Positions 8,974 to 18,231 are shown, counted from the first letter of the stretch. The stretch: DNA of 64,000 nt from Kineosporiaceae bacterium (GCA_016713225.1 JADJPO010000001.1:868001-932000), one strand, 5' to 3'. The notes: a model not told the origin generated them from the letters alone. Translations and numbers: made by a program.

Positions 8974-11835
8974 GTGTCGGCGGTGATGGCATCTGAGGTC
9001 GGTGAGGTCACCGACCTCGTCGGTGCGCTGCGTCGCGCGGGACTGAGCGAGGTCTCGGCAGAGCTCGGTGACCGGGCTCGGTACTCCTCCGATGCCTCGC
9101 TGTATCGCGTCGTGCCGCAGGCGGTCGCCTGCCCTCGACACCCGGATGAGCTCGTCGCGGCGGTCGAGGTGTGCCGCACCCTCGGGGTTCCTCTCACGCT
9201 GCGTGGCGCCGGGACCTCCATCGCCGGCAACGCCGTCGGGCCGGGGTTGGTGATCGACACCAGCCGTCGCCTGAACCGGGTGCTGGACCTGGACCCGCTC
9301 GCCCGGACCGCGCGGGTGCAACCGGGGTGCGTGCTGTCGACGTTGCAGGCCGCCGCCGCACCCCACGGACTGCGCTTCGGGCCGGACCCCTCGACCCACA
9401 ACCGGGCCACCCTGGGCGGAATGATCGGCAACAACGCCTGCGGATCGCGCGCGTTGGGCTACGGCCGCACGGCCGACAACGTGGTGGCCCTCGAGGTGGT
9501 GACCGGGTCCGGTGCGCTGGTGCGTGCCGAGCTGCTGCCACCGGCCGAGGCCATGGCCGAGATCATGACCGAGACCGAGACCCCGGCCCGGGCCGACGGG
9601 CTGCTCCCGAGCCTGTCCGCGCTGGTGCGGGCGAACCTGGCGACCATCCGGACCGAATTCGGCCGGTTCGGCCGGCAGGTCTCCGGCTACTCGATGGAAC
9701 ACCTTCTGCCGGAACGAGATCCATCACTGGCCCGATTCCTGGCGGGCACCGAGGGCACGTTGGCCGTGGTCCGCGAGGCCACGGTGCGGCTGGTGGAGGC
9801 ACCGGCACACACCGTGCTGGTGGTGCTCGGTTACCCCGACATGGCGGCTGCTGCGGACGCCGTCCCGGCTCTGCTCGGCTTCGACCCGGTGGCGATCGAG
9901 GGCTTGGACGCCCGCATCGTGGACGTCGTCCGGGCGCAGCGGGCGGCCCACGGCGGCGGGGCGATCCCCGACCTGCCGCCCGGAACCGGGTGGCTCATGG
10001 TCGAACTCGGCGGCGCCGACCCGGGAGAGCTCGCGGCGCGCGCGCTCGGGGTGACGGCGGCGGCTGGTGCCCTGGGGTCCAGGGTGGTCGAGCACCCCGG
10101 CGAGGCGGCGGCGCTGTGGCGGATCCGGGAGGACGGCGCCGGGCTGTCCGCACGCAGTCCCCGAGACCGTCCGGCACACGCCGGCTGGGAGGACTCGGCG
10201 GTGCCGCCGGCCCAGCTGGGTGCCTATCTGCGCGCCTTCGACACCTTGCTGACCACCCACGATCTGACCGGGATCCCCTACGGCCACTTCGGGGACGGCT
10301 GCCTTCACATCCGCCTCGACCTGCCGCTCGACGGGCGGGACGGCCCCGGCGCGCTGCGCGCCTTCCTCACCGATGCGGCCGATCTGGTCGCCGCCCACGG
10401 CGGGTCGATGTCCGGCGAACACGGCGACGGCCGGGCGCGCAGTGAGCTGCTGCCCCGGATGTACTCGCCGGCGGCGCTGTCGTTGTTTGCCGACGTCAAG
10501 GACATCTTCGACCCGGACGGCGTGCTGAACCCGGGGGTCGTCGTCCGCCCCGCCGCCGTGGACGCCGACCTGCGACTCGCCCAGCGCCGGGCACCGCATC
10601 CACTCACCGACGAGGTGCACCGGTGCACCGGCGTCGGCAAGTGCCGGGCCGACACCACGGCGGCCGGCGGCGTGATGTGTCCCTCGTACCAGGCCACCCG
10701 GGACGAGAAGGACTCGACCCGGGGCCGAGCCCGGGTCTTGCAGGAGATGGTCAACGGCACGCTGATCACCGGTGGGTGGCGGGCGCCCGAGGTGCACGAG
10801 GCCCTCGATCTGTGCCTGTCGTGCAAGGGGTGTGCCTCGGACTGCCCGACCGGCGTCGACATGGCCGCCTACAAGTCCCTCGTGCTGCACCAGGCCTACC
10901 GGGGCCGGCTGCGCCCGATGGACCACTACGCCCTGGGTTGGCTGCCGCTGTGGGCGCGGCTGGCCACCGCTTCGCCGCGCGGTGCCACGGTCGTGAATCG
11001 CTTGCTGGGCAACGGATCCGTGGCTTCGGTGGTGAAGCGGCTGGGCCGAATCGATGCCCGGCGACCCCTGCCGGCGTTCGCGCCCCGGACCTTCCGCCGC
11101 TGGTTTGCCGATCACTCACCGGCTCAGAGTGGCGGTGGCCGCGGCGTCTTGCTGTGGGTGGACACCTTCACCAACCACTTCAGCCCGCAGGTCGGCATCG
11201 CTGCCGTGCGAGTGCTGGAGGCCGCCGGGTTCACCGTGCAGCTGACCGAACGCGACGAGTGCTGCGGCTTGACCTGGATCTCGACCGGGCAGCGATCGGT
11301 GGCTCGACGACTGCTCACTCGCAGCGTCCAGGCCCTCGAAGGTGTTGCAGCGCAAGAGATTCCCATCGTCGGCCTGGAACCATCGTGCACCGCGGTGTTC
11401 CGGGATGACGCGGCCGAGCTGGTCGGGCGGACGGTTCGGGTGCAGACGCTGGCCGAGCTGTTGAGCGAGGTGGATGCCTCTTTGCTGCCGCGGCTCGACG
11501 GCATCTCAGCGGTGGCCCAGCCGCACTGTCATCAGCATGCGGTGATGGGGTTCGAGGCGGACGCCACGTTGTTGAGCCGGGCGGGCGCCGATGTCACCGC
11601 AGTGGGTGGCTGTTGTGGCCTGGCGGGCAATTTCGGTGTGGTGCAGGGGCATTACGACGTCTCGGTAGCGGTTGCCGAGACCTCGTTGTTGCCCGCGCTG
11701 GACGCCCAGGCCGAGGTCGACCCCGGCGGGATCGCCCTGGCGGACGGGTTCTCGTGCCGCACCCAGATCGAGGCCCTCACCGGACGGCGCGCCGTTCACC
11801 TGGCCGAGGTTATCGCCGACCGCCTACCCGGCTGA
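8974..11835 (+). CDS. FAD-linked/4Fe-4S oxidoreductase (D-lactate dehydrogenase-like)
   Basis: A 953-residue fusion. The PCMH-type FAD-binding domain is at about 50-220 (RGAGTSIAGNA and NNACGSRALGYGR segments), followed by an FAD-oxidase C-terminal domain to about 530. Two ferredoxin-like cysteine sets follow (CTGVGKC near 549 with a later CP, and CLSCKGCASDCP near 614). Two CCG-type heterodisulphide-reductase-like domains close the protein (DECCGL near 761, CCGLAGNFG near 879). This layout is that of membrane-associated D-lactate or glycolate-type 2-hydroxyacid dehydrogenases that pass electrons to the quinone pool. The substrate cannot be told from sequence. The GTG at 8974 is used here; GTG 8983 and ATG 8986 are equally plausible starts. 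Confidence 0.88.
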   Translation: MSAVMASEVGEVTDLVGALRRAGLSEVSAELGDRARYSSDASLYRVVPQAVACPRHPDELVAAVEVCRTLGVPLTLRGAGTSIAGNAVGPGLVIDTSRRLNRVLDLDPLARTARVQPGCVLSTLQAAAAPHGLRFGPDPSTHNRATLGGMIGNNACGSRALGYGRTADNVVALEVVTGSGALVRAELLPPAEAMAEIMTETETPARADGLLPSLSALVRANLATIRTEFGRFGRQVSGYSMEHLLPERDPSLARFLAGTEGTLAVVREATVRLVEAPAHTVLVVLGYPDMAAAADAVPALLGFDPVAIEGLDARIVDVVRAQRAAHGGGAIPDLPPGTGWLMVELGGADPGELAARALGVTAAAGALGSRVVEHPGEAAALWRIREDGAGLSARSPRDRPAHAGWEDSAVPPAQLGAYLRAFDTLLTTHDLTGIPYGHFGDGCLHIRLDLPLDGRDGPGALRAFLTDAADLVAAHGGSMSGEHGDGRARSELLPRMYSPAALSLFADVKDIFDPDGVLNPGVVVRPAAVDADLRLAQRRAPHPLTDEVHRCTGVGKCRADTTAAGGVMCPSYQATRDEKDSTRGRARVLQEMVNGTLITGGWRAPEVHEALDLCLSCKGCASDCPTGVDMAAYKSLVLHQAYRGRLRPMDHYALGWLPLWARLATASPRGATVVNRLLGNGSVASVVKRLGRIDARRPLPAFAPRTFRRWFADHSPAQSGGGRGVLLWVDTFTNHFSPQVGIAAVRVLEAAGFTVQLTERDECCGLTWISTGQRSVARRLLTRSVQALEGVAAQEIPIVGLEPSCTAVFRDDAAELVGRTVRVQTLAELLSEVDASLLPRLDGISAVAQPHCHQHAVMGFEADATLLSRAGADVTAVGGCCGLAGNFGVVQGHYDVSVAVAETSLLPALDAQAEVDPGGIALADGFSCRTQIEALTGRRAVHLAEVIADRLPG

Positions 11836-11880
11836 CCCGGCCGAGTGATCCGGTCGGGGGCGGATCTGGCGGACGCGCCC

Positions 11881-11958
11881 CTACTCGCCCCAGGCCGCGT
11901 CTGCGGTGAGGACGTAACTGTCGAGCAGGGCCGCCACCACGTCGAGGACGGCGGTCAT
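11881..11958 (-). pseudogene. VapC/PIN-domain toxin remnant
   Basis: A 25-codon frame starts with ATG at 11958, whose bases overlap the antitoxin stop codon as ATGA. It reads MTAVLD, the typical PIN-toxin N-terminus, and then jumps directly to a VLTADAAWGE-like C-terminal PIN segment before a TAG stop. After that stop the frame continues GRVRQIR, which also resembles a PIN C-terminus. About 100 central residues, including most of the catalytic acidic centre, are therefore missing. This is best read as an internally deleted, inactive toxin left behind its antitoxin. Confidence 0.7.
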
Positions 11959-12200
11959 GCGGCGTCTTCGGTCGCCGCGGCCCGGCGGCGCTCGACGATC
12001 AGGTCGTTCACCAGATCCAGCCCGGCAAGATCGGAGCGGACCCGATCTCGCAGCTGGTTACGGGTGAGCAGCACCAGCCCGCCGGGGGTGTCGAGCAGGA
12101 TCAGCGGGGTCCCTGGTGTGAGGCCGGCTCGCTCGCGGACCTGGGCGGGGATGACGACCCGGCCCCTGTCGCCCATGGTTACTGGATGAATACCACTCAT
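11955..12200 (-). CDS. AbrB/MazE-type antitoxin (VapB-like)
   Basis: An 81-residue DNA-binding protein with an N-terminal swapped-hairpin AbrB fold (VTMGDRGRVVIPAQVRERAGL). The C-terminus is charged and helical, the part that normally wraps the cognate PIN toxin. In complete VapBC-type loci the antitoxin represses its own promoter and neutralises the toxin RNase. Here the toxin frame that follows, coupled through ATGA, is reduced to a fragment, so the antitoxin is orphaned. The sequence TGTCGAAAGTACCTCTACG just upstream of the start is comparatively AT-rich and may carry its promoter. Confidence 0.85.
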   Translation of the reverse strand: MSGIHPVTMGDRGRVVIPAQVRERAGLTPGTPLILLDTPGGLVLLTRNQLRDRVRSDLAGLDLVNDLIVERRRAAATEDAA

Positions 12201-12261
12201 GTGTCGAAAGTACCTCTACGTGATCCGGGTGGAATGCGGCGGGATGACAGCAGGTCGTAGG

Positions 12262-14841
12262 TCAGCCCAGCGCGTCGCGCAACACCTTCGCCACCTCGAC
12301 GACGTGCGGCTCGCGAAGCATCGACAGGTGATCACCACCCACGTCGACCAGGCTCCAGTCGCCGGTCAGATGGGGTGCCCAGGCCGAGCGCTGCTCCTTC
12401 TCGGGGGAGTCGGCCACCAGGACGACGGCCCGGCCGGGGTACGGCGCGGCACGGTAGTGCCGACCGATGAACGAGGTGAGGTCGTAGAAGCGCCAGTAGT
12501 TGCCCCCGCCGGGTGGCGTCGCCCAGCCGGTGGCGGCCAGACCGATCCCGGCCTTGACCCGCTGCACCAGGGAGCGTTGCTCCGGGGCGGGGTGCATCGA
12601 CGGCTCGGGCGGGAAGGAGTCGATCACGGCGAGCAGGGACACCTGCTCTCCCGCGGCCCGCAACTGGTGGGCCATCTCCAGCGCCACCAGGCCGCCGAAG
12701 GAGTGCCCGGCGAGCACGTACGGCCCCTGCGCCTGCACCGTCTTGATCACGGTGATGTTGCGCTTGGCGGCGCGGCCCACGGTCCAGTCGGGTAGGCCCC
12801 GACGCTCCATGCCGTGCATCTGCACCGCATACGACGGCTGGTCCTCGCCGAGCCGGCGGGCCAGGGCGACGAAGGCGACGCCGAGCCCACCACCGCCGGC
12901 GATGAAGAACACGGGCGGCTGAGACCCTGTGCGCTGCAACGGAACCAAGACGGCGCCGAGGGCATCCGGCGCGCGTTGCACCCGTGCGGCATACTCCCGC
13001 ACCGTCGGGGCCTCGGTCAGCACCGTCGCGGTGACCTGACCCGCCGGGACCCCCAGATCGGTCACCGTCGCCGCCATCACCGCCTCGGCGGCCAGCGAGT
13101 CGCCGCCGAGTTCGAAGAAGTCGTCGTCCGGGCCGACCGATTCCAGTTCCAGCGCACCGGCCCAGACGTCGGCCACGGCCTGTTCCCAGTCGCTCATCGG
13201 GCCGTAGGTCTCCGGGCCGCCGATCGCGGGCGGCTCGGGCAGGGCAGCCCGGTCGAGTTTGCCCCGGTCGGTGCGCGGCAGGGCCGTCAGGAACACCACG
13301 ACCTCGGGCACCATGTGCCCGGCCAAGAGCCCCCGCAATCGCTTTCGGATCTCGGCCGCGCTGGGCTGTTCGGCGCGGGAGACCACGTACGACACCAGCC
13401 GCTTGGCGCCGTCCTCGGGGTCGGCACCCGGTCGCAGCGCCGCCACGGTGACGGCCTCGGTGACGTCGGGCAGCGTGAACAGGGCGGCGTCCACCTCGCC
13501 GGGCTCGACCAGGTAGCCGCGGATCTTCACGCTGTGGTCACGCCGGCCCAGCAACCGCAGCACCCGTCCGGCCGGTCCGGTCTCGAACACCCCGACGTCG
13601 CTGGTGCGATACGTCCGGGTGCCATCGGCGTTGGGGGTGAAGGACTTCGCGGTGTTCTCCGGGTCGTTGAAGTACCCAGAGGCCATGAACGCCGTGGTCA
13701 CGGTCAGCACCCCGGGCTCGCCGTCCGGGTGCTCGGCGCCGTCGGCCGCGGTGATGCGCAGCACGGTGTCACCCACGGGATGGCCGACCGGCAGCGGGCC
13801 GTCCAGCACCGGGTGGTCGGCGGGCACCGCGTACTCGGCGATCAGTCCGGTCTCGCTCGAGCCGTACCGGTTGCGCACCACGCAGGATGGTGGCAGCAGC
13901 GCGCGGGCCGCCTCCACGTCCCGGCCGTGGGCAGCCTCCCCGGCGATGGTCAGTGACCGCAGACCGGCCAGCAGGGCGGGGTCGGGACGGGTGCCGACGA
14001 AGGCCCGCAGAATGGCTGGGCTGGAGTGCATCACGGTGGCGCCGACCCGGTGCAGCCAAGCCGGCAGCCCGGCGATCCCCGAGCCCCGGACGTCGTACAA
14101 CTCCATCCGGGAGCCGACCACCAGCCCGGCGACGGTGACCATGAGACCGGCGTGGAAGGCGAGGGGGAGGGTGTGGGCCACCACGTCGTTCGCGTCGTAG
14201 CAGCCGGTGTCGATCGAGTTGGTCCAGGCGTCACGGGTGAGCATGCGGTGGTCGTTGACGACGACCTTGGGAACCCCGGTCGAGCCGGAGGTGAAGGCGA
14301 GCGCAGCGGGTGATGCGGGGTCGGGCGGCTGCTCCCAGAGCGCCGCCAGGCTCGCCGGGTCGTCCGGCACGCGGTCGATGCCGGTGAGCAGCAGGTGGTC
14401 GGCGACCTGACCACCGACCTCGGCGGTGTCGGGGTGGACGACGCACGTCGTGGCACCCGAGCGCTGGATGAAGACGCTCAGGCGGGCCGCAGGCGTCCGA
14501 GGGTCGAGCACCACCACGGGGTGCCCGGAGGCGAGGACGCCGAGCAGGGCAGCGACCGCGCCCGACTCGTGAGGGTGCAGCAGGGCCACGGGCGACCGCG
14601 GTGCCAGCCGACCGTCGGCCCGTGCGGCGCGGATGGTGCGCAGGACCCCGGCAGCCTCGGCGGCCAGACTGCGATACGTGAGGCGGCGCTGGGCATCGGC
14701 GACGGCGATGGCCTCCGGTTGGGCATCGAGCACCACCCGGAACCGGGCGATGACACCGTCGGGCGCGTCGGCCATGCTCAGGGGCGTCACCGGGCGCGGC
14801 TGCGTGGCGGGCTGGGCGCTCTCGGTGGCGCGGATGCTCAT
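12262..14841 (-). CDS. Stand-alone A-PCP-TE nonribosomal peptide synthetase
   Basis: 859 residues forming one minimal module. The adenylation domain is at about 25-530, with core motif FTSGSTGVPK near 184, YGSSETG, YRTSDVG and the closing NRPS lysine segment PRTDRGK. The peptidyl carrier domain is at about 545-620, with phosphopantetheine serine in FFELGGDSL near 580. A type I thioesterase closes the protein (GHSFGG serine near 713, GGDHLSM histidine near the end). There is no condensation domain, so the protein should activate one acyl or amino acid and release it by hydrolysis, transfer or self-condensation, as in quinone- or furanone-forming A-T-TE enzymes. No phosphopantetheinyl transferase or tailoring gene is immediately adjacent, and the product is unknown. 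Confidence 0.88.
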   Translation of the reverse strand: MSIRATESAQPATQPRPVTPLSMADAPDGVIARFRVVLDAQPEAIAVADAQRRLTYRSLAAEAAGVLRTIRAARADGRLAPRSPVALLHPHESGAVAALLGVLASGHPVVVLDPRTPAARLSVFIQRSGATTCVVHPDTAEVGGQVADHLLLTGIDRVPDDPASLAALWEQPPDPASPAALAFTSGSTGVPKVVVNDHRMLTRDAWTNSIDTGCYDANDVVAHTLPLAFHAGLMVTVAGLVVGSRMELYDVRGSGIAGLPAWLHRVGATVMHSSPAILRAFVGTRPDPALLAGLRSLTIAGEAAHGRDVEAARALLPPSCVVRNRYGSSETGLIAEYAVPADHPVLDGPLPVGHPVGDTVLRITAADGAEHPDGEPGVLTVTTAFMASGYFNDPENTAKSFTPNADGTRTYRTSDVGVFETGPAGRVLRLLGRRDHSVKIRGYLVEPGEVDAALFTLPDVTEAVTVAALRPGADPEDGAKRLVSYVVSRAEQPSAAEIRKRLRGLLAGHMVPEVVVFLTALPRTDRGKLDRAALPEPPAIGGPETYGPMSDWEQAVADVWAGALELESVGPDDDFFELGGDSLAAEAVMAATVTDLGVPAGQVTATVLTEAPTVREYAARVQRAPDALGAVLVPLQRTGSQPPVFFIAGGGGLGVAFVALARRLGEDQPSYAVQMHGMERRGLPDWTVGRAAKRNITVIKTVQAQGPYVLAGHSFGGLVALEMAHQLRAAGEQVSLLAVIDSFPPEPSMHPAPEQRSLVQRVKAGIGLAATGWATPPGGGNYWRFYDLTSFIGRHYRAAPYPGRAVVLVADSPEKEQRSAWAPHLTGDWSLVDVGGDHLSMLREPHVVEVAKVLRDALG

Positions 14842-14950
14842 GCGGTGCTACCCCCCGGGTCGTGTCCGGCCGTTCGACGCTACCATCGGCCGGTGTCGCG
14901 CGAGCCAGAGTCGCGGTGAGCCGTGAGGACGGCGTCAGCCGAGCCGCCGG

Positions 14951-16051
14951 TCACAGGCCCACCGGCTCCACCTCGACCCGGCGCCCGCTGCGCAGGCTGT
15001 CGAGGACGGCCAGGGAGACCGCGAGCGAGGCCACGCCGTCCTCGCCGCTGACCAGCACCTCGCCCTCGCCGTGGACGGCCGCGGTGAACGATCGCACGGT
15101 GGTCAGGTACAGGTCGTCGCGCGGGCCGATCTCGAGTGGCTCACCACGGTGACTCGACCCGTCGCCGCGCCACAGCGTCACGGTTCCGACCGGGTCGCCG
15201 GTGTTGCAGTTCTCGCCCACCAGGGCGCCCTCGGTGCCCAGGATGTGCAGCCCGGTGGGCAGATGAGCGTTGTTGTAGGCGTCGTGGGTCTGCACCAGGA
15301 TGTCCGGCCCACCGGGTGAGCCGGTCGGCGAGGCCCAGACCGCCGTGGTCACGACGGCATCGGCGGGGCCGGCGGAGCCCTCGGGCGACCGGTTGTCCTG
15401 CTGCAGCGCCTGGGCGGTGACCGCGAGAGCCCGGGTGCCCAGGATGGCGTTCACCGCGGCGGCGTCGTGCACGGTGACGTCCAGGACGACGCCACCGCCG
15501 TCGGCGTCCTGTACGCGCCATCCGGCCAGCCGCTGGGGTAGCTGGACGGCGTGCGCCACCCGGACGGCGCGCACCTCGCCGACCAGCCCCTCGGCCACCG
15601 CGCGGCGCAGCACTCGGTGGGTGGGGGAGGCCGGCAGATGGTGGTTGGTGGCCAGCACGACGCCGGCCTCGCGCGCGGCCAGCACCATCGCGCGGGCGTC
15701 GTCCAGCGACAGGGCGAGGGGTTTCTCGGCCAGCACGTGCTTTCCAGCCTGGCAGGCTGCGATCACCTGCTCCCGGTGCAGCTGGTTCACCGACGAGACG
15801 TAGACCGCGTCGACGTCGTCCCGCTGCAGCGCTGCGGCCAGCTCGGTGGTCGAGCCGGCGATGCCGTGCCGGGTGGCGTAGGCGGCGGCATGCCCGGCCT
15901 GTCCCGACCGGACCACGACCGCCTCGCCGCCGGCGGCCCGGATCGCGGGCAGTACCCGGGTGGCGGCGATGTCGCTGGCACCGATCAGCGCCCAGCGCAG
16001 CGCGGGCGCGCCGGGGTGCGAGACCTCGACGACAGAAGGTTGCGTGGTCAT
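14951..16051 (-). CDS. Gfo/Idh/MocA family oxidoreductase
   Basis: 366 residues. An N-terminal NAD(P)-binding Rossmann fold (ALIGASDIAATRVLPAI at the start) contains the family signature EKPLAL near 106. The C-terminal alpha/beta dimerisation and substrate domain follows, with a VLDVTVHDAAAVN segment supplying the usual Asp/His pair. Members oxidise or reduce sugars, inositols and related polyols. The start at ATG 16051 is supported by homology to the Rossmann strand. The longer open frame upstream is antisense to the GMC gene. The gene is divergent from that GMC oxidoreductase, with only about 60 bp between them, suggesting shared regulation and perhaps a common polyol substrate. Confidence 0.87.
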   Translation of the reverse strand: MTTQPSVVEVSHPGAPALRWALIGASDIAATRVLPAIRAAGGEAVVVRSGQAGHAAAYATRHGIAGSTTELAAALQRDDVDAVYVSSVNQLHREQVIAACQAGKHVLAEKPLALSLDDARAMVLAAREAGVVLATNHHLPASPTHRVLRRAVAEGLVGEVRAVRVAHAVQLPQRLAGWRVQDADGGGVVLDVTVHDAAAVNAILGTRALAVTAQALQQDNRSPEGSAGPADAVVTTAVWASPTGSPGGPDILVQTHDAYNNAHLPTGLHILGTEGALVGENCNTGDPVGTVTLWRGDGSSHRGEPLEIGPRDDLYLTTVRSFTAAVHGEGEVLVSGEDGVASLAVSLAVLDSLRSGRRVEVEPVGL

Positions 16052-16114
16052 GCTCAGAGTGAACCACCCGTGCGGGGCTGGGCAGAGCCTCTCCGGAGTG
16101 CTTGTATCGAGGCC

Positions 16115-17611
16115 GTGGCCGGCCCCTACGACGTGGTGGTGATCGGGTCGGGCATGGGTGGTGCCACCTGTGCCTGGGCTCTGGCGCGCCGTGGCGCCAC
16201 GGTGCTGGTGCTCGAACGGGGCGAGCGGTTGCCGCGCGAACCCCAGAACGCCGACCCCCGCGAGGTCTTCCTGCGCCGTCGCTACAAGCCCGCCGAGACC
16301 TGGCTGGACGGCTCGGACCCCGCCCGGACGGCACGACGATTCGCCCCCGGGGTGCACTACGTGGTGGGCGGCAACACCAAGGTCTACGGCGCCAGTCTGC
16401 CGCGGTTCCGCGAGAGCGACTTCGAGGCCACCGAGCACTCCGACGGGGTGTCGCCGGCCTGGCCGTTCGGGTACCAGGAGCTGGAGCAGTACTACGTCGA
16501 GGCCGAGGCGCTCTACCGGGTTCACGGAACGACCGGCGAGGACCCGACCGAGCCCTGGCGCAGCGCGCCCTATCCCTACCCGGCCCTGCCCCACGAGCCC
16601 TACATCGCCGACCTGGCCGATCGGCTGCGTGCTCGCGGGGTGCACCCGGCGAGCAACGCCATGGGGATCGACCTTCGCGCGGGCGGTAGCTGCATCCGGT
16701 GCCGCACCTGTGACGGGTTCCCCTGCCCGTTCGGGGCCAAGAGCGACGCCGAGACCTGCGCGCTCGACCCGGCCATCGCCACCGGACATGTCGATCTGAT
16801 GACAGGCGCGCGGGTGCGGCGGATCGTGGCCGGTCACGGCCGGCGGGTCGATCACCTGGTGGTCGAGACCGCGGACGGCGAGCGCACCGTTCGCGGTGAT
16901 CGGTACGTGCTGGCGGCCGGAGCGGTCAATTCGGCGGCCCTGTTGCTGGCCTCGGCGGACGAGTCCCACCCGAACGGCCTGGGCAATCGCAGCGGGCTGG
17001 TCGGGCGCAACTTCATGATGCACAACAACGCCCACGTGGCGGCGGTGGACCTCGACCGGCGCAACGACGTGACCTTCGCCAAGACGCTGTCGGTCAACGA
17101 TTGGTACCACGAGCTGGGCGCGCTGCAGCTGATCGGCAAGGTGCAGGGCGTGATGATGAAGAGCTGGGCCACCAAGGCGCCGCTGCCGATGCTCAACGCG
17201 CTGGCCGGCCGCAGTGTGGAGTGGCTGGTGATGACCGAGGATCTGCCGCACCGCCACAACCGGGTCCAGCTGGCGGCGGACGGGCGGATCGTCGTCCGCC
17301 GAGCCGCGCTCAACACGACCACGCACCGACGCCTGCACCGCAGGGCGGTCGAACTGCTCCGCGGTGCCGGGTACGACGTGGTCTTCACCCAGTGGTTCGA
17401 CATCGCCATGAACAGCCATCAGTGCGGCACCGTGGTGGCGGGCAGCGATCCCACCACCAGCGTGCTCGACCCCTGGTGCCGGGTGCACGAGCTGGACAAC
17501 CTGTGGGTGGTCGACGGTGGCTTCTTCCCCTCCTCGGCGGCGATGAATCCGGCGCTGACCATCGCGGCACAGGCCTTGCGCGTGGTGGCGGAGTCAGACC
17601 TGGGGCGCTGA
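16115..17611 (+). CDS. GMC family FAD-dependent oxidoreductase
   Basis: 498 residues from GTG 16115, which is immediately before the FAD-binding strand (YDVVVIGSGMGGATCAW). A cysteine-rich stretch near 192-208 (CIRCRTCDG...PCPFGAK) is typical of sugar/polyol-oxidising GMC relatives. The catalytic-site region NSHQCGT near 433 and the closing VDGGFFPSS...NPALTIAAQALR near 470-490 provide the His/Asn pair. It would oxidise an alcohol group of a sugar, polyol or sterol using FAD. A Shine-Dalgarno-like GAGG is only 2 bp before the start, which is short. Its 3' end overlaps that of convergent aroK by 18 bp. Confidence 0.87.
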   Translation: MAGPYDVVVIGSGMGGATCAWALARRGATVLVLERGERLPREPQNADPREVFLRRRYKPAETWLDGSDPARTARRFAPGVHYVVGGNTKVYGASLPRFRESDFEATEHSDGVSPAWPFGYQELEQYYVEAEALYRVHGTTGEDPTEPWRSAPYPYPALPHEPYIADLADRLRARGVHPASNAMGIDLRAGGSCIRCRTCDGFPCPFGAKSDAETCALDPAIATGHVDLMTGARVRRIVAGHGRRVDHLVVETADGERTVRGDRYVLAAGAVNSAALLLASADESHPNGLGNRSGLVGRNFMMHNNAHVAAVDLDRRNDVTFAKTLSVNDWYHELGALQLIGKVQGVMMKSWATKAPLPMLNALAGRSVEWLVMTEDLPHRHNRVQLAADGRIVVRRAALNTTTHRRLHRRAVELLRGAGYDVVFTQWFDIAMNSHQCGTVVAGSDPTTSVLDPWCRVHELDNLWVVDGGFFPSSAAMNPALTIAAQALRVVAESDLGR

Positions 17612-18112
17612 GGCCACCGCGGCCAGCACCACGTCGGCCACCTGCGTCAGGGACCGGTCGGCGGTGTCCAGCACGAGGGTGGCGATCGCGTCGAACACGG
17701 GCATCCGTCGGGCATGGATCTCGGCCAGGTCGGCCCGGCGCAGCATCGGACGCCGCGCGTCGTCGCCGGTCCGCGCCAGTGCGTGCCCCAGGTCGATGCG
17801 CAGGTGGACCACCATCGGGTGCCGGCGCAGCAGGGCCTGGGTGCCGGGGTGCATGGCGGCGCCACCGCCGAGCGCCAGCACGCCGTCCGTCTCGGCCAGC
17901 AGCCGGGCGATGGTGCGGTGCTCGAGGTCGCGAAAGGCCGGCTCGCCGTCCGTGGCGAAGATGTCGGCGATGGTGCACCCGGCCTCGGTCTCGATCACGG
18001 CGTCGGAGTCGGTGAAGGCCACGCCGAGCCGGTCCGCCAGCAACCGACCGACCGCGGACTTGCCGGCGCCCATGAAGCCGATCAGGACGACGGCGGGCCG
18101 GGTGTCGGTCAT
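17594..18112 (-). CDS. aroK: Shikimate kinase
   Basis: 172 residues from ATG 18112, the usual length. The P-loop GFMGAGKSA is near 12-20, DSDAVIE near 36 binds shikimate, FRDLE follows at the conserved arginine position, and GGGAAM near 82 completes the site. It phosphorylates shikimate at the 3-hydroxyl in the chorismate pathway. It stands apart from other aro genes here, which is unusual: aroK often sits with aroB and aroC. A second shikimate kinase elsewhere in the genome, or a related kinase role linked to the polyol oxidoreductases, cannot be excluded, but the residue pattern fits AroK. Confidence 0.85.
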   Translation of the reverse strand: MTDTRPAVVLIGFMGAGKSAVGRLLADRLGVAFTDSDAVIETEAGCTIADIFATDGEPAFRDLEHRTIARLLAETDGVLALGGGAAMHPGTQALLRRHPMVVHLRIDLGHALARTGDDARRPMLRRADLAEIHARRMPVFDAIATLVLDTADRSLTQVADVVLAAVASAPQV

Positions 18113-18121
18113 GACCTCAGT

Positions 18122-18163
18122 GTGCCGTGCGCGCCGTGCCGTGTGCGCCGTGCCGTGCGCGGC
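18122..18163. repeat. Three tandem 14-bp units upstream of aroK
   Basis: GTGCCGTGCGCGCC (18122-18135), GTGCCGTGTGCGCC (18136-18149) and GTGCCGTGCGCGGC (18150-18163) follow one another, ending 10 bp before the aroK start codon on the other strand. This is a short direct-repeat array in the 5' untranslated region. It may be replication slippage or affect expression. Confidence 0.7.
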
Positions 18164-18181
18164 CGAGGGGTCATACGGCAA

Positions 18182-18211
18182 CGGGGCGCCGTCCAGCCGG
18201 ACGACGCCCCG
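18182..18211 (-). terminator. Hairpin after the sugar ABC permease gene
   Basis: GGGGCGCCGTCC at 18183-18194 pairs with GGACGACGCCCC at 18199-18210 with one mismatch and an AGCC loop, plus one further C-G pair outside. It begins about 20 bp beyond the stop of the permease gene and lacks a T-run, as many actinobacterial terminators do. Confidence 0.55.
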
Positions 18212-18231
18212 CGACGGGCCGGTGGTGCCGG

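Noticed and set aside
11881..11958. Functional small VapC toxin
   Set aside because: Only about 25 residues remain and the central acidic residues needed for RNase activity are gone.
17594..18112. Gluconokinase acting with the polyol oxidoreductases
   Set aside because: The DSD, FRxxE and GGG patterns and the length match shikimate kinase better.
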